Positions 8,478 to 15,665 of a DNA stretch of 30,377 nt are shown here, in pieces (the stretch's first letter is position 1; every line of letters starts with the position of its first letter). The notes below the pieces were generated by a model. That model searched no databases and was not told the DNA's origin. It saw nothing but the letters and a program-made list of their open reading frames with translations. The position numbers and the translations under genes are program-made. Origin of the DNA: Candidatus Cloacimonas sp. (GTDB lineage: Bacteria; Cloacimonadota; Cloacimonadia; Cloacimonadales; Cloacimonadaceae). Where the stretch lies: the NCBI GenBank assembly GCA_035403355.1, contig DAONFA010000028.1:1-30377 (forward strand), written 5' to 3'.

Positions 8478-9757
8478 AATTTTACATAGAGACCTACGGT
8501 TGTCAGATGAATGTGGCAGATAGTGAATTGATTGCCAGCATCTTAACTAAGGCAGGTCATCAGAAAGTTACTCAAATCGGAGAAGCAGAATTACTCCTAT
8601 TTAATACTTGCAGCGTTCGCTCTCATGCCGAAGAAAGGGTTTTAGGCAGAATTCAAAGTGAGGGTCACCGAAAAAAAGATAATCCTCAGCTTAAAATTGG
8701 CGTAGTGGGCTGTATGGCACAACGCTTGGGGAAAGAATTGAAGCAGGAGAACCAGGTTGTAGATTTTATTATCGGAGTTGATCAGTATAAAAATCTTCCC
8801 GAAATCCTGCAAGGAAACATTGCTGCTACTTGTTTGACGGATTTAGATCAGACCGAGGTTTATAGAGGATTTTTGCCCTCACACCAGAGTAAGTTTTGTG
8901 CTTACATAACCATTATGCGGGGCTGTAATAATTTTTGTTCCTATTGCATAGTTCCATATCTGCGAGGACGGGAACGCAGCCGTCCCTGGCAGGAAATTAT
9001 TCAAGATACAAGAACAGCAGGCAAGCAGGGAAGAAAAGACATTACTCTATTGGGGCAAAATGTTAATTCCTATCAAGATGCAGAGATGAATTTTCCTCGT
9101 CTGTTAGCACAACTTAACTGTCTGGAAGATATTTACCGCCTGAGATTTATCACTTCCCATCCGAAAGATTTATCCGATGAGCTGATAGAAGTTATCGCCA
9201 AATCCGCTAAAGTATGTGAGCATATACATTTACCCGTTCAAAGCGGAAGTGATCAAATCTTGCAGGAAATGAATCGTAATTACACTGTTCAGCACTACCT
9301 TGATTTAGTTACTAAATTGCGTAATGCAATACCACATATAGCAATAACTACAGATATTATGACCGGTTTTCCCAAAGAGACAAATGAGGATTTTCAGGAT
9401 ACTTTGTCACTAATGAAAGAAGTAGAATTTGACGACGCTTTTTGCTATAAATTCAGTCCACGACCCGGAACATTAGCAGCCGACTTTAAAGAGCAGGTTC
9501 CGGAACCGGAACGGCTGCTGTGTTTACAACAGATGATTGAACTGCAGCGAACTATTACTTTGAAAAAGAACAAAGCATTGATCGGTAGAACGGTTGAAGT
9601 TTACATTGAGGGCTATAGCAAAAAAAGCAAGGATATTGTTTTTGGAAAAACCCGTGATTTTAAGAATGCAGTTTTAAGGGGAAGCGAACAAGATTTTGGG
9701 ACATTGCAAAAAGTGGAGGTTAAGGATGCCACGGCAAGCACGCTTAAGTGTTTTTAG
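8474..9757 (+). CDS. miaB: tRNA-2-methylthio-N6-dimethylallyladenosine synthase MiaB
   Basis: Methylthiotransferase that converts i6A37 to ms2i6A37 in tRNAs reading UNN codons. 427 residues. The N-terminal domain has the three auxiliary cluster cysteines Cys10 (YGCQMN), Cys46 (FNTCSVR) and Cys80 (VGCMAQ). The radical SAM motif is RGCNNFCSYC (Cys151, Cys155, Cys158), followed by IVPYLRGRERSR, a MiaB hallmark. A C-terminal TRAM domain binds RNA. I chose ATG 8474, which overlaps the previous stop as ATGA; an upstream in-frame ATG at 8438 would add 12 residues without conserved sequence. It ends the kdtA-to-miaB run. Confidence 0.95.
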   Translation: MKFYIETYGCQMNVADSELIASILTKAGHQKVTQIGEAELLLFNTCSVRSHAEERVLGRIQSEGHRKKDNPQLKIGVVGCMAQRLGKELKQENQVVDFIIGVDQYKNLPEILQGNIAATCLTDLDQTEVYRGFLPSHQSKFCAYITIMRGCNNFCSYCIVPYLRGRERSRPWQEIIQDTRTAGKQGRKDITLLGQNVNSYQDAEMNFPRLLAQLNCLEDIYRLRFITSHPKDLSDELIEVIAKSAKVCEHIHLPVQSGSDQILQEMNRNYTVQHYLDLVTKLRNAIPHIAITTDIMTGFPKETNEDFQDTLSLMKEVEFDDAFCYKFSPRPGTLAADFKEQVPEPERLLCLQQMIELQRTITLKKNKALIGRTVEVYIEGYSKKSKDIVFGKTRDFKNAVLRGSEQDFGTLQKVEVKDATASTLKCF

Positions 9758-10041
9758 TCAGACCTCAGAAAGTTGTGATAAGGCATATTATGTAAACTTG
9801 CATATCAGGGAGATAATTGCCTTAATCCCTAACCACTTATCCCCCGCATCTTTATTGGGCAGGGATGATATAAATGGTTAAGATGACAATGAATCAGATT
9901 GGCATTTGCATTTATGGCAGAAGCTATTTATTTTTAAGATATGGATTAGATTTCTGCTTTCGCAAAAATGACAATGGACTATAGGAATTACAATAAACAA
10001 TGGAATTACAGCCCCCCTTTACTTTATAAAAAGGAGAAAAA
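9758..10041. other. Intergenic gap between miaB and yicC
   Basis: 284 bases without a convincing gene. A short frame at 9696-9881 overlaps the miaB end and has no coding signs. The segment has a repeated ATGACAATG (9883-9891 and 9968-9976). The AAGGAG for yicC is at 10031-10036. No RNA gene, terminator hairpin or clear promoter was recognised. Confidence 0.5.
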
Positions 10042-10917
10042 ATGAAAAGTATGACCGGTTTTGGCAGTGCTTTAATCAGTAGAGAAAATATGGATGTGGA
10101 AATTGAGATTAAGTCAATTAACGGAAGATTTCTGGATTTACGCCTATCACTTCCCAGAGAACTAAGTTTTTACGAAACAGAAATTAGGAAGCAGATTGTA
10201 AAGACCATTTCCCGTGGAACAGTGGAAATTAGAATCAATTTTAGTGATCACCGGGAACCGAAATTAATGTTAGATAAAACGAAATTACTAAAATATAATG
10301 AATTAGCTATAGAAGCAGCCAATCTTTTAGCCATTGAAGAGGTTATTTCCATAGAATTTTTATTGCAGGAGCCGGGGGTTATAGAAAGCAAGAATCGCTT
10401 AAGCGAAGATAGCGCCTTGGCTGCTATTTTAAATGAGGCATTGGAGATTTCTTTAAAGAGGATAAATGAATCAATGCTGGTGGAAGGAGAACAGATAAAG
10501 CAGGATTTGAGCGTCTCAATGCAAAAAATAGAGCAAGCGGTAAATACCATTGCTGAGCTTTGTGATCCCTTTAAGAAGGAACTTTTTGCCACAATGCACA
10601 GGCATATTGAAGAGCTTATTGGAACCTATAAAATTGAAAATCTGGAACAGCGTTTGATCCAGGAGCTGGCTATTTATGTGGATAAATATGATATTGGAGA
10701 AGAATTAAGCAGGTTAAAAGCACATATTCTTACTTTTGTAGCCACCTTGCAGGAAGAGGGGGATATTGGCAAGACGCTGAATTTCATTATTCAAGAAATG
10801 CAACGCGAAGCAAACACCTTAGGTTCAAAGTTTTCTACCGCACAAAGTTTTCCGCTGATTTTAACCATTAAAGAAGAAATTGAAAAGTGCCGGGAGATTG
10901 TGCAAAATGTTGCCTGA
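10042..10917 (+). CDS. yicC: YicC family endoribonuclease
   Basis: 291 residues, the usual length. The N-terminal MKSMTGFG motif is the family hallmark and the C-terminus keeps the conserved GKTLNFIIQEMQREANTLGSK segment. YicC-type proteins are reported as endoribonucleases that affect stability of small RNAs and mRNAs; the native substrate here is unknown. A strong AAGGAG at 10031-10036, 5 bases before the ATG, fixes the start. The end overlaps the next gene by 11 bases. RNase R is encoded two genes downstream, so this run holds two RNA-degrading proteins. Confidence 0.93.
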   Translation: MKSMTGFGSALISRENMDVEIEIKSINGRFLDLRLSLPRELSFYETEIRKQIVKTISRGTVEIRINFSDHREPKLMLDKTKLLKYNELAIEAANLLAIEEVISIEFLLQEPGVIESKNRLSEDSALAAILNEALEISLKRINESMLVEGEQIKQDLSVSMQKIEQAVNTIAELCDPFKKELFATMHRHIEELIGTYKIENLEQRLIQELAIYVDKYDIGEELSRLKAHILTFVATLQEEGDIGKTLNFIIQEMQREANTLGSKFSTAQSFPLILTIKEEIEKCREIVQNVA

Positions 10918-11344
10918 ACCCATTCTAAAATGGAAATCCTGGCCCCTGGTGGAACGACCCTGGACATCTTTAATATTAATTCTCTTTTTGCTTATCCTCT
11001 CATTTTTATTATATTACATCGCTGTAATTAATTGGCAGCAACCGTTTTACTATATTTTAGGAATGCTTCTGGTTTTAGGTAACCTTCTCCCCTATTTTAT
11101 CTTAACCGAATATGAACTGTATGAGGATAGAGTGCAGGTGCGTTATCTTTTTCTAAAAGTAAGCAGACCTTTTTCTGATTTTGGCTGTTTTTATGAAGAT
11201 AAGCGCGGGATAATGCTTTCCACTTTTACAGCTCCCAGGCGGTTAGATGCTTTTCGGGGCTTATCTTTACGGTTTTCTGCCGATAAAAAAGAGCGCGAGC
11301 AATTAATTTTTATTCTGATGCAAAAAATAGGCAAGAAATACTGA
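10907..11344 (+). CDS. Small membrane protein of unknown function
   Basis: 145 residues from ATG 10907, which overlaps the yicC end by 11 bases; a longer frame from 10880 would only add yicC-overlapping residues. Two hydrophobic segments (about residues 19-40 and 47-67) are joined by a short turn (INWQQP). A soluble tail of about 75 residues follows, with a strand-rich look (YELYEDRVQVRYLF), similar in outline to bacterial PH-like tails. I do not recognise the family. The rnr gene begins 8 bp after its stop, so it is likely part of the yicC-rnr-murI transcript. Confidence 0.7.
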   Translation: MLPEPILKWKSWPLVERPWTSLILILFLLILSFLLYYIAVINWQQPFYYILGMLLVLGNLLPYFILTEYELYEDRVQVRYLFLKVSRPFSDFGCFYEDKRGIMLSTFTAPRRLDAFRGLSLRFSADKKEREQLIFILMQKIGKKY

Positions 11345-11352
11345 GGAACAAT

Positions 11353-13632
11353 ATGAATTACAATGAATTAAGAAAGGCGATATTAGATTATTTGAAGCGT
11401 AATCCCCATACTGGATTGTCCTACAATGAATTAGTTAATACTTTTCAGCTGCATAACACGGAAAAGTCCTTACTTAGCAAAATTTTAAGCGGATTACAGG
11501 AAGAAGAAGTTATAACCAAAAACCGCAAGAAGTATCAATTACTTCAAACACCGGAAGAGCAAGAGTCCTCCCCCACTTCCAATCCCAAATTATTACAGGG
11601 AATTTTTGATGCCACCTCTCTTTCCAAGGGTTTGTCTTTTGCCTTTATCCGAACTCCCCAACGAGATTACTATGTGGCTGAAGAAGATACCTATAATGCC
11701 TTTCACAATGATGTAGTTGCTTTTGAGCCAAAATACCGAAAAGGTCATCAGGATTATGCTATTATCAGGAAAATTGTAAAAAGGAGCTCTGACAAGCTGG
11801 CTGGAGAGCTTTCTGTAAAGAGTGGAAGTAGCGTTTTTATTTGCAGCAATCCCAAAATATTCAGATGGTTCATTGTTAATGATAACGGGGGTGCCAAAAA
11901 TGGAGATAAAGTTGTTATCCAGGTTGTTAACTGGGGAAATCCTTTTGCAGGACTATTGCCTGTAGGTAAAGTTATTGAAGTATTGGGTCCCTCAGGTGAC
12001 CCGCAAGTTGAACTTCTTACAGTGATTCGGCAGTATAATCTGCCTTTGGAATTTCCGGAAGATGTATTAGCCGAGGCAAATCAGCTTCCAGAGAAAATAA
12101 GCCCGGAGGACTATCGTCAGCGGAGGGATTTGCGTAATCTTTATACTTTTACCATAGACCCGATTACTGCAAAGGATTTTGATGATGCTATTGCTATTGA
12201 AAAAATGGCTAATGGTTGGCGTCTATATGTGCATATTGCTGATGTAGCACATTATTTATCGGTATCGGGGGCAATTTTTCAGGAAGCCGCTAAAAGAGGA
12301 AACAGTTTTTATTTCCCGAAGATGGTCATTCCTATGCTCCCGGAACGCATTTCCAATCTTATTTGCAGTTTGCGTCCCGAGGAAGAAAAGCTGTGTTTAA
12401 CCGTGCAAACGGATTTTGACAGCAAAGGCAGGATTCTGGAACAGCAAATTTATGAAAGCGTTATTTGCAGTAAAGCGCGGCTGAATTATGACGAAGTGGA
12501 TGTTTTATTTGCCGGCAAAGAATCGGATTTAACTGAAGAGCTGAAGCAATATCTATTGGAGGCAAGAGCTCTCTCCCGGCTTTTAACAAAACAACGCTTA
12601 GATGCCGGTTACATCTTTTTTGATTTACCGGATATTGAATATGAATATGATGAGAACGGCTTTTTGAAACATTTAAATTTAGCAGAGGAAACGGAGAGTC
12701 ATAAGTTAATTGAAAACTTTATGCTGATTGCCAACGAATATGTGGCAAAACGCCTTTCGCAAACTGCTCCAGCAACGCTATACCGCATTCATGAAGACCC
12801 CGATTTTAACAAGCTGGAACGGTTTATTGAACTTCTCTCCTATTATGGAGTTAAATGGGTAATGTATGAAGACCTGAATAAATCGCTTCAATATCTGTTA
12901 AATTCATTTCCTAATGAGGCATATCATCGTGTTTTTGATCGCATTGCCTTAAGGAGTATGAAAAAAGCCAAATACAGCACCGAACACATTCATCATTTCG
13001 GTTTAGGGATGGAATATTACACTCATTTTACCAGCCCCATCCGCCGTCTTTGCGATCTGGTTATTCATTATTTATGCAAAACCTGGTTATGCCACAGCAG
13101 TTCACAGCAATTTTCTGCTTCACAGCTTAAACATTATGCGGAAGTAGCTTCCGAACAGGAAATTCAGGCAGACCAATCGGAACGCGATATAGAAAGAGTT
13201 TACAGCCGCACTCTGTTGCAAGAGCACGAAGGAGAAATTTACTCCGGAATGGTTATCTCTGCAAATTCCGGAGGTTTAATTGTCCAATTGGATGAAATTC
13301 CGGTTACGGGAATTATTAAAGAAATGAATTTAGGAGAAGGTAACTTTGATTTCATAGAACCAGAAATGCGCTTTGTGAATCGTAGAACTCATCAGTATTA
13401 TCAGTTGATGGATACTTTAGAGGTTATTATCAGCTATGTTGAAGATGATATATACTTGGATCCTTTCCCTGAAACCCTGCGTCATAATGCCCCCAAATCC
13501 AAAACATTAACCTCCTCAAAACCCTCTTCCAGAGCGAAATCCCCGGCGTCACCAAAAAACAGACAGACGAAATCCTCTTCATCATCCAAAGCCCGTTCTG
13601 CAAAATCAACGAACTCAAGAGGCCATAAATGA
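11353..13632 (+). CDS. rnr: Ribonuclease R
   Basis: Processive 3'-5' exoribonuclease (RNase II/R family) that degrades structured RNA. 759 residues: an N-terminal winged-helix region (about 1-70), cold-shock-like OB domains, and the RNB catalytic domain with DPITAKDFDD (Asp269, Asp275, Asp277, Asp278, metal-binding). HFTSPIRR lies late in RNB, and an S1 domain (GEIYSGMVISANSGG) follows. A low-complexity Ser/Lys/Arg tail (about the last 45 residues) is typical of RNase R rather than RNase II and would bind RNA. GAGGA at 11343-11347, 5 bases before the ATG, supports the start. The stop overlaps the murI ATG (ATGA). Confidence 0.95.
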   Translation: MNYNELRKAILDYLKRNPHTGLSYNELVNTFQLHNTEKSLLSKILSGLQEEEVITKNRKKYQLLQTPEEQESSPTSNPKLLQGIFDATSLSKGLSFAFIRTPQRDYYVAEEDTYNAFHNDVVAFEPKYRKGHQDYAIIRKIVKRSSDKLAGELSVKSGSSVFICSNPKIFRWFIVNDNGGAKNGDKVVIQVVNWGNPFAGLLPVGKVIEVLGPSGDPQVELLTVIRQYNLPLEFPEDVLAEANQLPEKISPEDYRQRRDLRNLYTFTIDPITAKDFDDAIAIEKMANGWRLYVHIADVAHYLSVSGAIFQEAAKRGNSFYFPKMVIPMLPERISNLICSLRPEEEKLCLTVQTDFDSKGRILEQQIYESVICSKARLNYDEVDVLFAGKESDLTEELKQYLLEARALSRLLTKQRLDAGYIFFDLPDIEYEYDENGFLKHLNLAEETESHKLIENFMLIANEYVAKRLSQTAPATLYRIHEDPDFNKLERFIELLSYYGVKWVMYEDLNKSLQYLLNSFPNEAYHRVFDRIALRSMKKAKYSTEHIHHFGLGMEYYTHFTSPIRRLCDLVIHYLCKTWLCHSSSQQFSASQLKHYAEVASEQEIQADQSERDIERVYSRTLLQEHEGEIYSGMVISANSGGLIVQLDEIPVTGIIKEMNLGEGNFDFIEPEMRFVNRRTHQYYQLMDTLEVIISYVEDDIYLDPFPETLRHNAPKSKTLTSSKPSSRAKSPASPKNRQTKSSSSSKARSAKSTNSRGHK

Positions 13633-14432
13633 AAAAAGCTATCGGTATTTTTGATTCCGGAGTTGGTGGTTTAACCGTTTATAAAGCCATCCGAAATGCC
13701 TTTCCGGAAGAGGATATTATATATTTTGGCGATACTGCCAGAGTGCCCTACGGTCCCAAATCACCCAATACAATCATTGAGTATTCTCTCCAAAATGCCC
13801 GGTTTTTATTGCAACAGGGAATCAAGATTCTTATTATTGCCTGCAATACATCCTCCGCAGTAGCTCTTCCCGCCTTGCAAAAATTAACTGACATCCCGAT
13901 TATCGGAGTTATTGAACCGGGTGCGGAACAGGCAGCTAAAACAACGAAAAATAATCGCATTGGCGTTATCGGAACCGAAGGAACTATAAATAGCGGTGCT
14001 TATCCTGCAGCGATAAAAAAATTCCTTCCCGAAGTGCAAATTTTTTCGGTTGCCTGCCCTCTATTTGTTCCTTTGGTTGAAGAGGGCTGGTTGGAACATC
14101 CTGCTGCAGAACTAATTACCAAAGAATACCTGGTTCCTTTGAAAGAACATAATATAGATACCCTGGTTTTGGGGTGCACTCATTATCCCTTGCTTTCTAA
14201 AATCATTCAACAGGTTATGGGACAGGAAGTTACTTTGGTGGATAGTGCAATGGCAATTGCTGATTATCTGAGCATTTATTTAAGTAGTGAAACCGATGGA
14301 CAGAAAGGGATGGATACTTTCTATGTAAGCGATAACGAAGCTAAATTTGCCTGCATAGCAGAACGCATTTTGAATTCCCGCTGCGGCAATTTAACCAAAG
14401 TCCGTCTCTTTGAAAGCTGGTTCAAGGAATAA
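13629..14432 (+). CDS. murI: Glutamate racemase
   Basis: Makes D-glutamate for peptidoglycan from L-glutamate by a cofactor-independent two-base mechanism. 267 residues. GIFDSGVGGLTV at the N-terminus, the first catalytic cysteine Cys72 in ACNTSSA and the second, Cys183, in GCTHYPLL are all present, so the enzyme looks intact. The ATG overlaps the rnr stop codon. It closes the yicC-rnr-murI run, and a 391-bp stretch with only a doubtful small ORF follows. Confidence 0.96.
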   Translation: MKKAIGIFDSGVGGLTVYKAIRNAFPEEDIIYFGDTARVPYGPKSPNTIIEYSLQNARFLLQQGIKILIIACNTSSAVALPALQKLTDIPIIGVIEPGAEQAAKTTKNNRIGVIGTEGTINSGAYPAAIKKFLPEVQIFSVACPLFVPLVEEGWLEHPAAELITKEYLVPLKEHNIDTLVLGCTHYPLLSKIIQQVMGQEVTLVDSAMAIADYLSIYLSSETDGQKGMDTFYVSDNEAKFACIAERILNSRCGNLTKVRLFESWFKE

Positions 14433-14461
14433 AACCCAATAACCGGGAAGGAATTATCCTA

Positions 14462-14782
14462 ATGAAAACGGTATCTTATTCTCTCACATATAAATTGAAC
14501 TCGGCTTTGATCCTGCCGTTAACTTTTTTTGCCTCTTTTTATTGTTTCCTTACTGCCAACTTATATGCTGCTAAATACATTCCCGTATCATTCCCATATC
14601 GCGATACGGGCACGATACGGGAATCATATCGGAATGATAATGCCAAAACACAAGAAGCAAAAAGCAAGCAAGAGCTTTTCATTGGCGTAAAGCTTAACCC
14701 TTTATTCTGTTCCATCTCAAATTTTCCCCAAGCTATTTCAAGACATACTAATAACATACCAGAATATGAATTAATTATATGA
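14462..14782 (+). CDS. Doubtful small ORF with signal-like N-terminus and a palindromic insert
   Basis: 106 codons in the murI-kce gap. In favour: a GGAAGGA at 14446-14452 lies 9 bases before the ATG, and the first 40 residues look like a signal peptide (hydrophobic ALILPLTFFASFYCFL followed by NLYAA). Against: residues about 40-60 are encoded entirely by the palindromic block at 14579-14638, the remainder shows no recognisable domain, and there is no way to check conservation here. It may be a small exported protein that has taken up a repeat, or a random open frame in an intergenic region. The rest of the gap (14783-14823) is AT-rich and carries only the kce ribosome-binding site. Confidence 0.3.
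   Translation: MKTVSYSLTYKLNSALILPLTFFASFYCFLTANLYAAKYIPVSFPYRDTGTIRESYRNDNAKTQEAKSKQELFIGVKLNPLFCSISNFPQAISRHTNNIPEYELII
14579..14638. repeat. Nested palindromic block
   Basis: Two overlapping inverted repeats: ATTCCCGTATC (14579-14589) with its exact complement at 14614-14624, and ATCATTCCCATAT (14587-14599) with a 12/13 complement at 14626-14638. Inside is a direct repeat of CGATACGGG, and CCCATATCG is followed at once by CGATACGGG, a near-perfect palindrome. The shape suggests a small intergenic repeat element or a dyad operator. Confidence 0.75.
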
Positions 14783-14823
14783 GATGATATAAATATTTAA
14801 ATTAAGTATATAGAGGTAATATT

Positions 14824-15654
14824 ATGGAACCCTTAATTTTAACTGCTGCTATCACCGGAGCTGAAACCTCCCGCAAAGATCAGCCCAATTTACCGTTAAC
14901 TCCCCTGGAACAGGCAGAAGAAGCCAAGGCCTGTTTTGAGGCAGGAGCCCGAGTTATTCATTTGCATATCCGCGAAGATGACGGCAGACCTTCCCAACGA
15001 CTGGATCGCTTTCAGGAAGCCATTTCTGCTATTCGGAAAGCAGTTCCCGAAATCATAATTCAAATCAGCACGGGTGGTGCTGTGGGCGAGTCCTTTGATA
15101 AACGGCTTGCTCCTTTAGCTTTAAAACCAGAAATGGCAACTCTTAACGCCGGCACTTTAAATTTTGGCGATGATATTTTCATCAATCATCCGGCAGATAT
15201 AATTCGCCTGGCAGAGGCGTTTAAGAACTATGATGTCGTTCCTGAAATTGAGGTTTACGAATCGGGGATGATTGATGCTGTAGCAAAACTTATTAAAAAA
15301 GGGGTTATAACTCACAGTCCTTTGCACATTCAATTCGTTCTTGGTGTCCCCGGAGGAATGAATGGTAAGCCCAAAAACCTGATGTATATGATTGAACATT
15401 TGAAGGAAGAAATTCCCTCTGCAACCTGGGCTGTAGCTGGAATTGGCAAATGGCATATTCCAACATCGTTAATTGCGATGGTTACAGGAGGTCATATCCG
15501 CTGTGGTTTTGAAGATAACATCTTTTATTATAAGGGAGTAGTTGCTCAGTCCAATGCTCAGTTAGTAGCTCGCCTGGCAAGAATTGCCCAGGAAATTGGC
15601 CGTCCTCTTGCAACTCCGGAACAGGCGCGAGCGATTTTTGCTTTAAAAAGATAG
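14824..15654 (+). CDS. kce: 3-keto-5-aminohexanoate cleavage enzyme (Kce)
   Basis: Zinc enzyme of the BKACE family. In lysine fermentation it converts 3-keto-5-aminohexanoate plus acetyl-CoA to L-3-aminobutyryl-CoA plus acetoacetate. 276 residues, TIM-barrel. His46 and His48 in HLHIRED match the known zinc ligands, and GGHIRCGFEDN supplies the conserved Glu. I recognise the sequence as very similar to the Kce of Ca. Cloacimonas acidaminovorans, whose structure is known. GAGG at 14813-14816, 7 bases before the ATG, supports the start. No other lysine-fermentation gene (kamA, kamDE, kdd, kal, kat) is in the window; the next gene, nrdJ, starts 11 bp later. BKACE paralogues with other substrates exist, but the resemblance makes Kce likely. 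Confidence 0.93.
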   Translation: MEPLILTAAITGAETSRKDQPNLPLTPLEQAEEAKACFEAGARVIHLHIREDDGRPSQRLDRFQEAISAIRKAVPEIIIQISTGGAVGESFDKRLAPLALKPEMATLNAGTLNFGDDIFINHPADIIRLAEAFKNYDVVPEIEVYESGMIDAVAKLIKKGVITHSPLHIQFVLGVPGGMNGKPKNLMYMIEHLKEEIPSATWAVAGIGKWHIPTSLIAMVTGGHIRCGFEDNIFYYKGVVAQSNAQLVARLARIAQEIGRPLATPEQARAIFALKR

Positions 15655-15665
15655 CAGGAGTGAGG

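Noticed and set aside
3998..9757. A defence or toxin system built from the radical SAM, NusG-II and fusion genes
   Set aside because: No nuclease, protease, toxin or sensor domain is evident, and the flanks (kdtA, miaB) are housekeeping genes.
9696..9881. A 61-codon frame at the end of miaB
   Set aside because: It starts inside miaB in another frame, has no ribosome-binding site and shows no domain.
14433..14823. Cobalamin riboswitch before kce-nrdJ
   Set aside because: I could not find a B12-box-like conserved core. The palindromic block does not match a known riboswitch layout.
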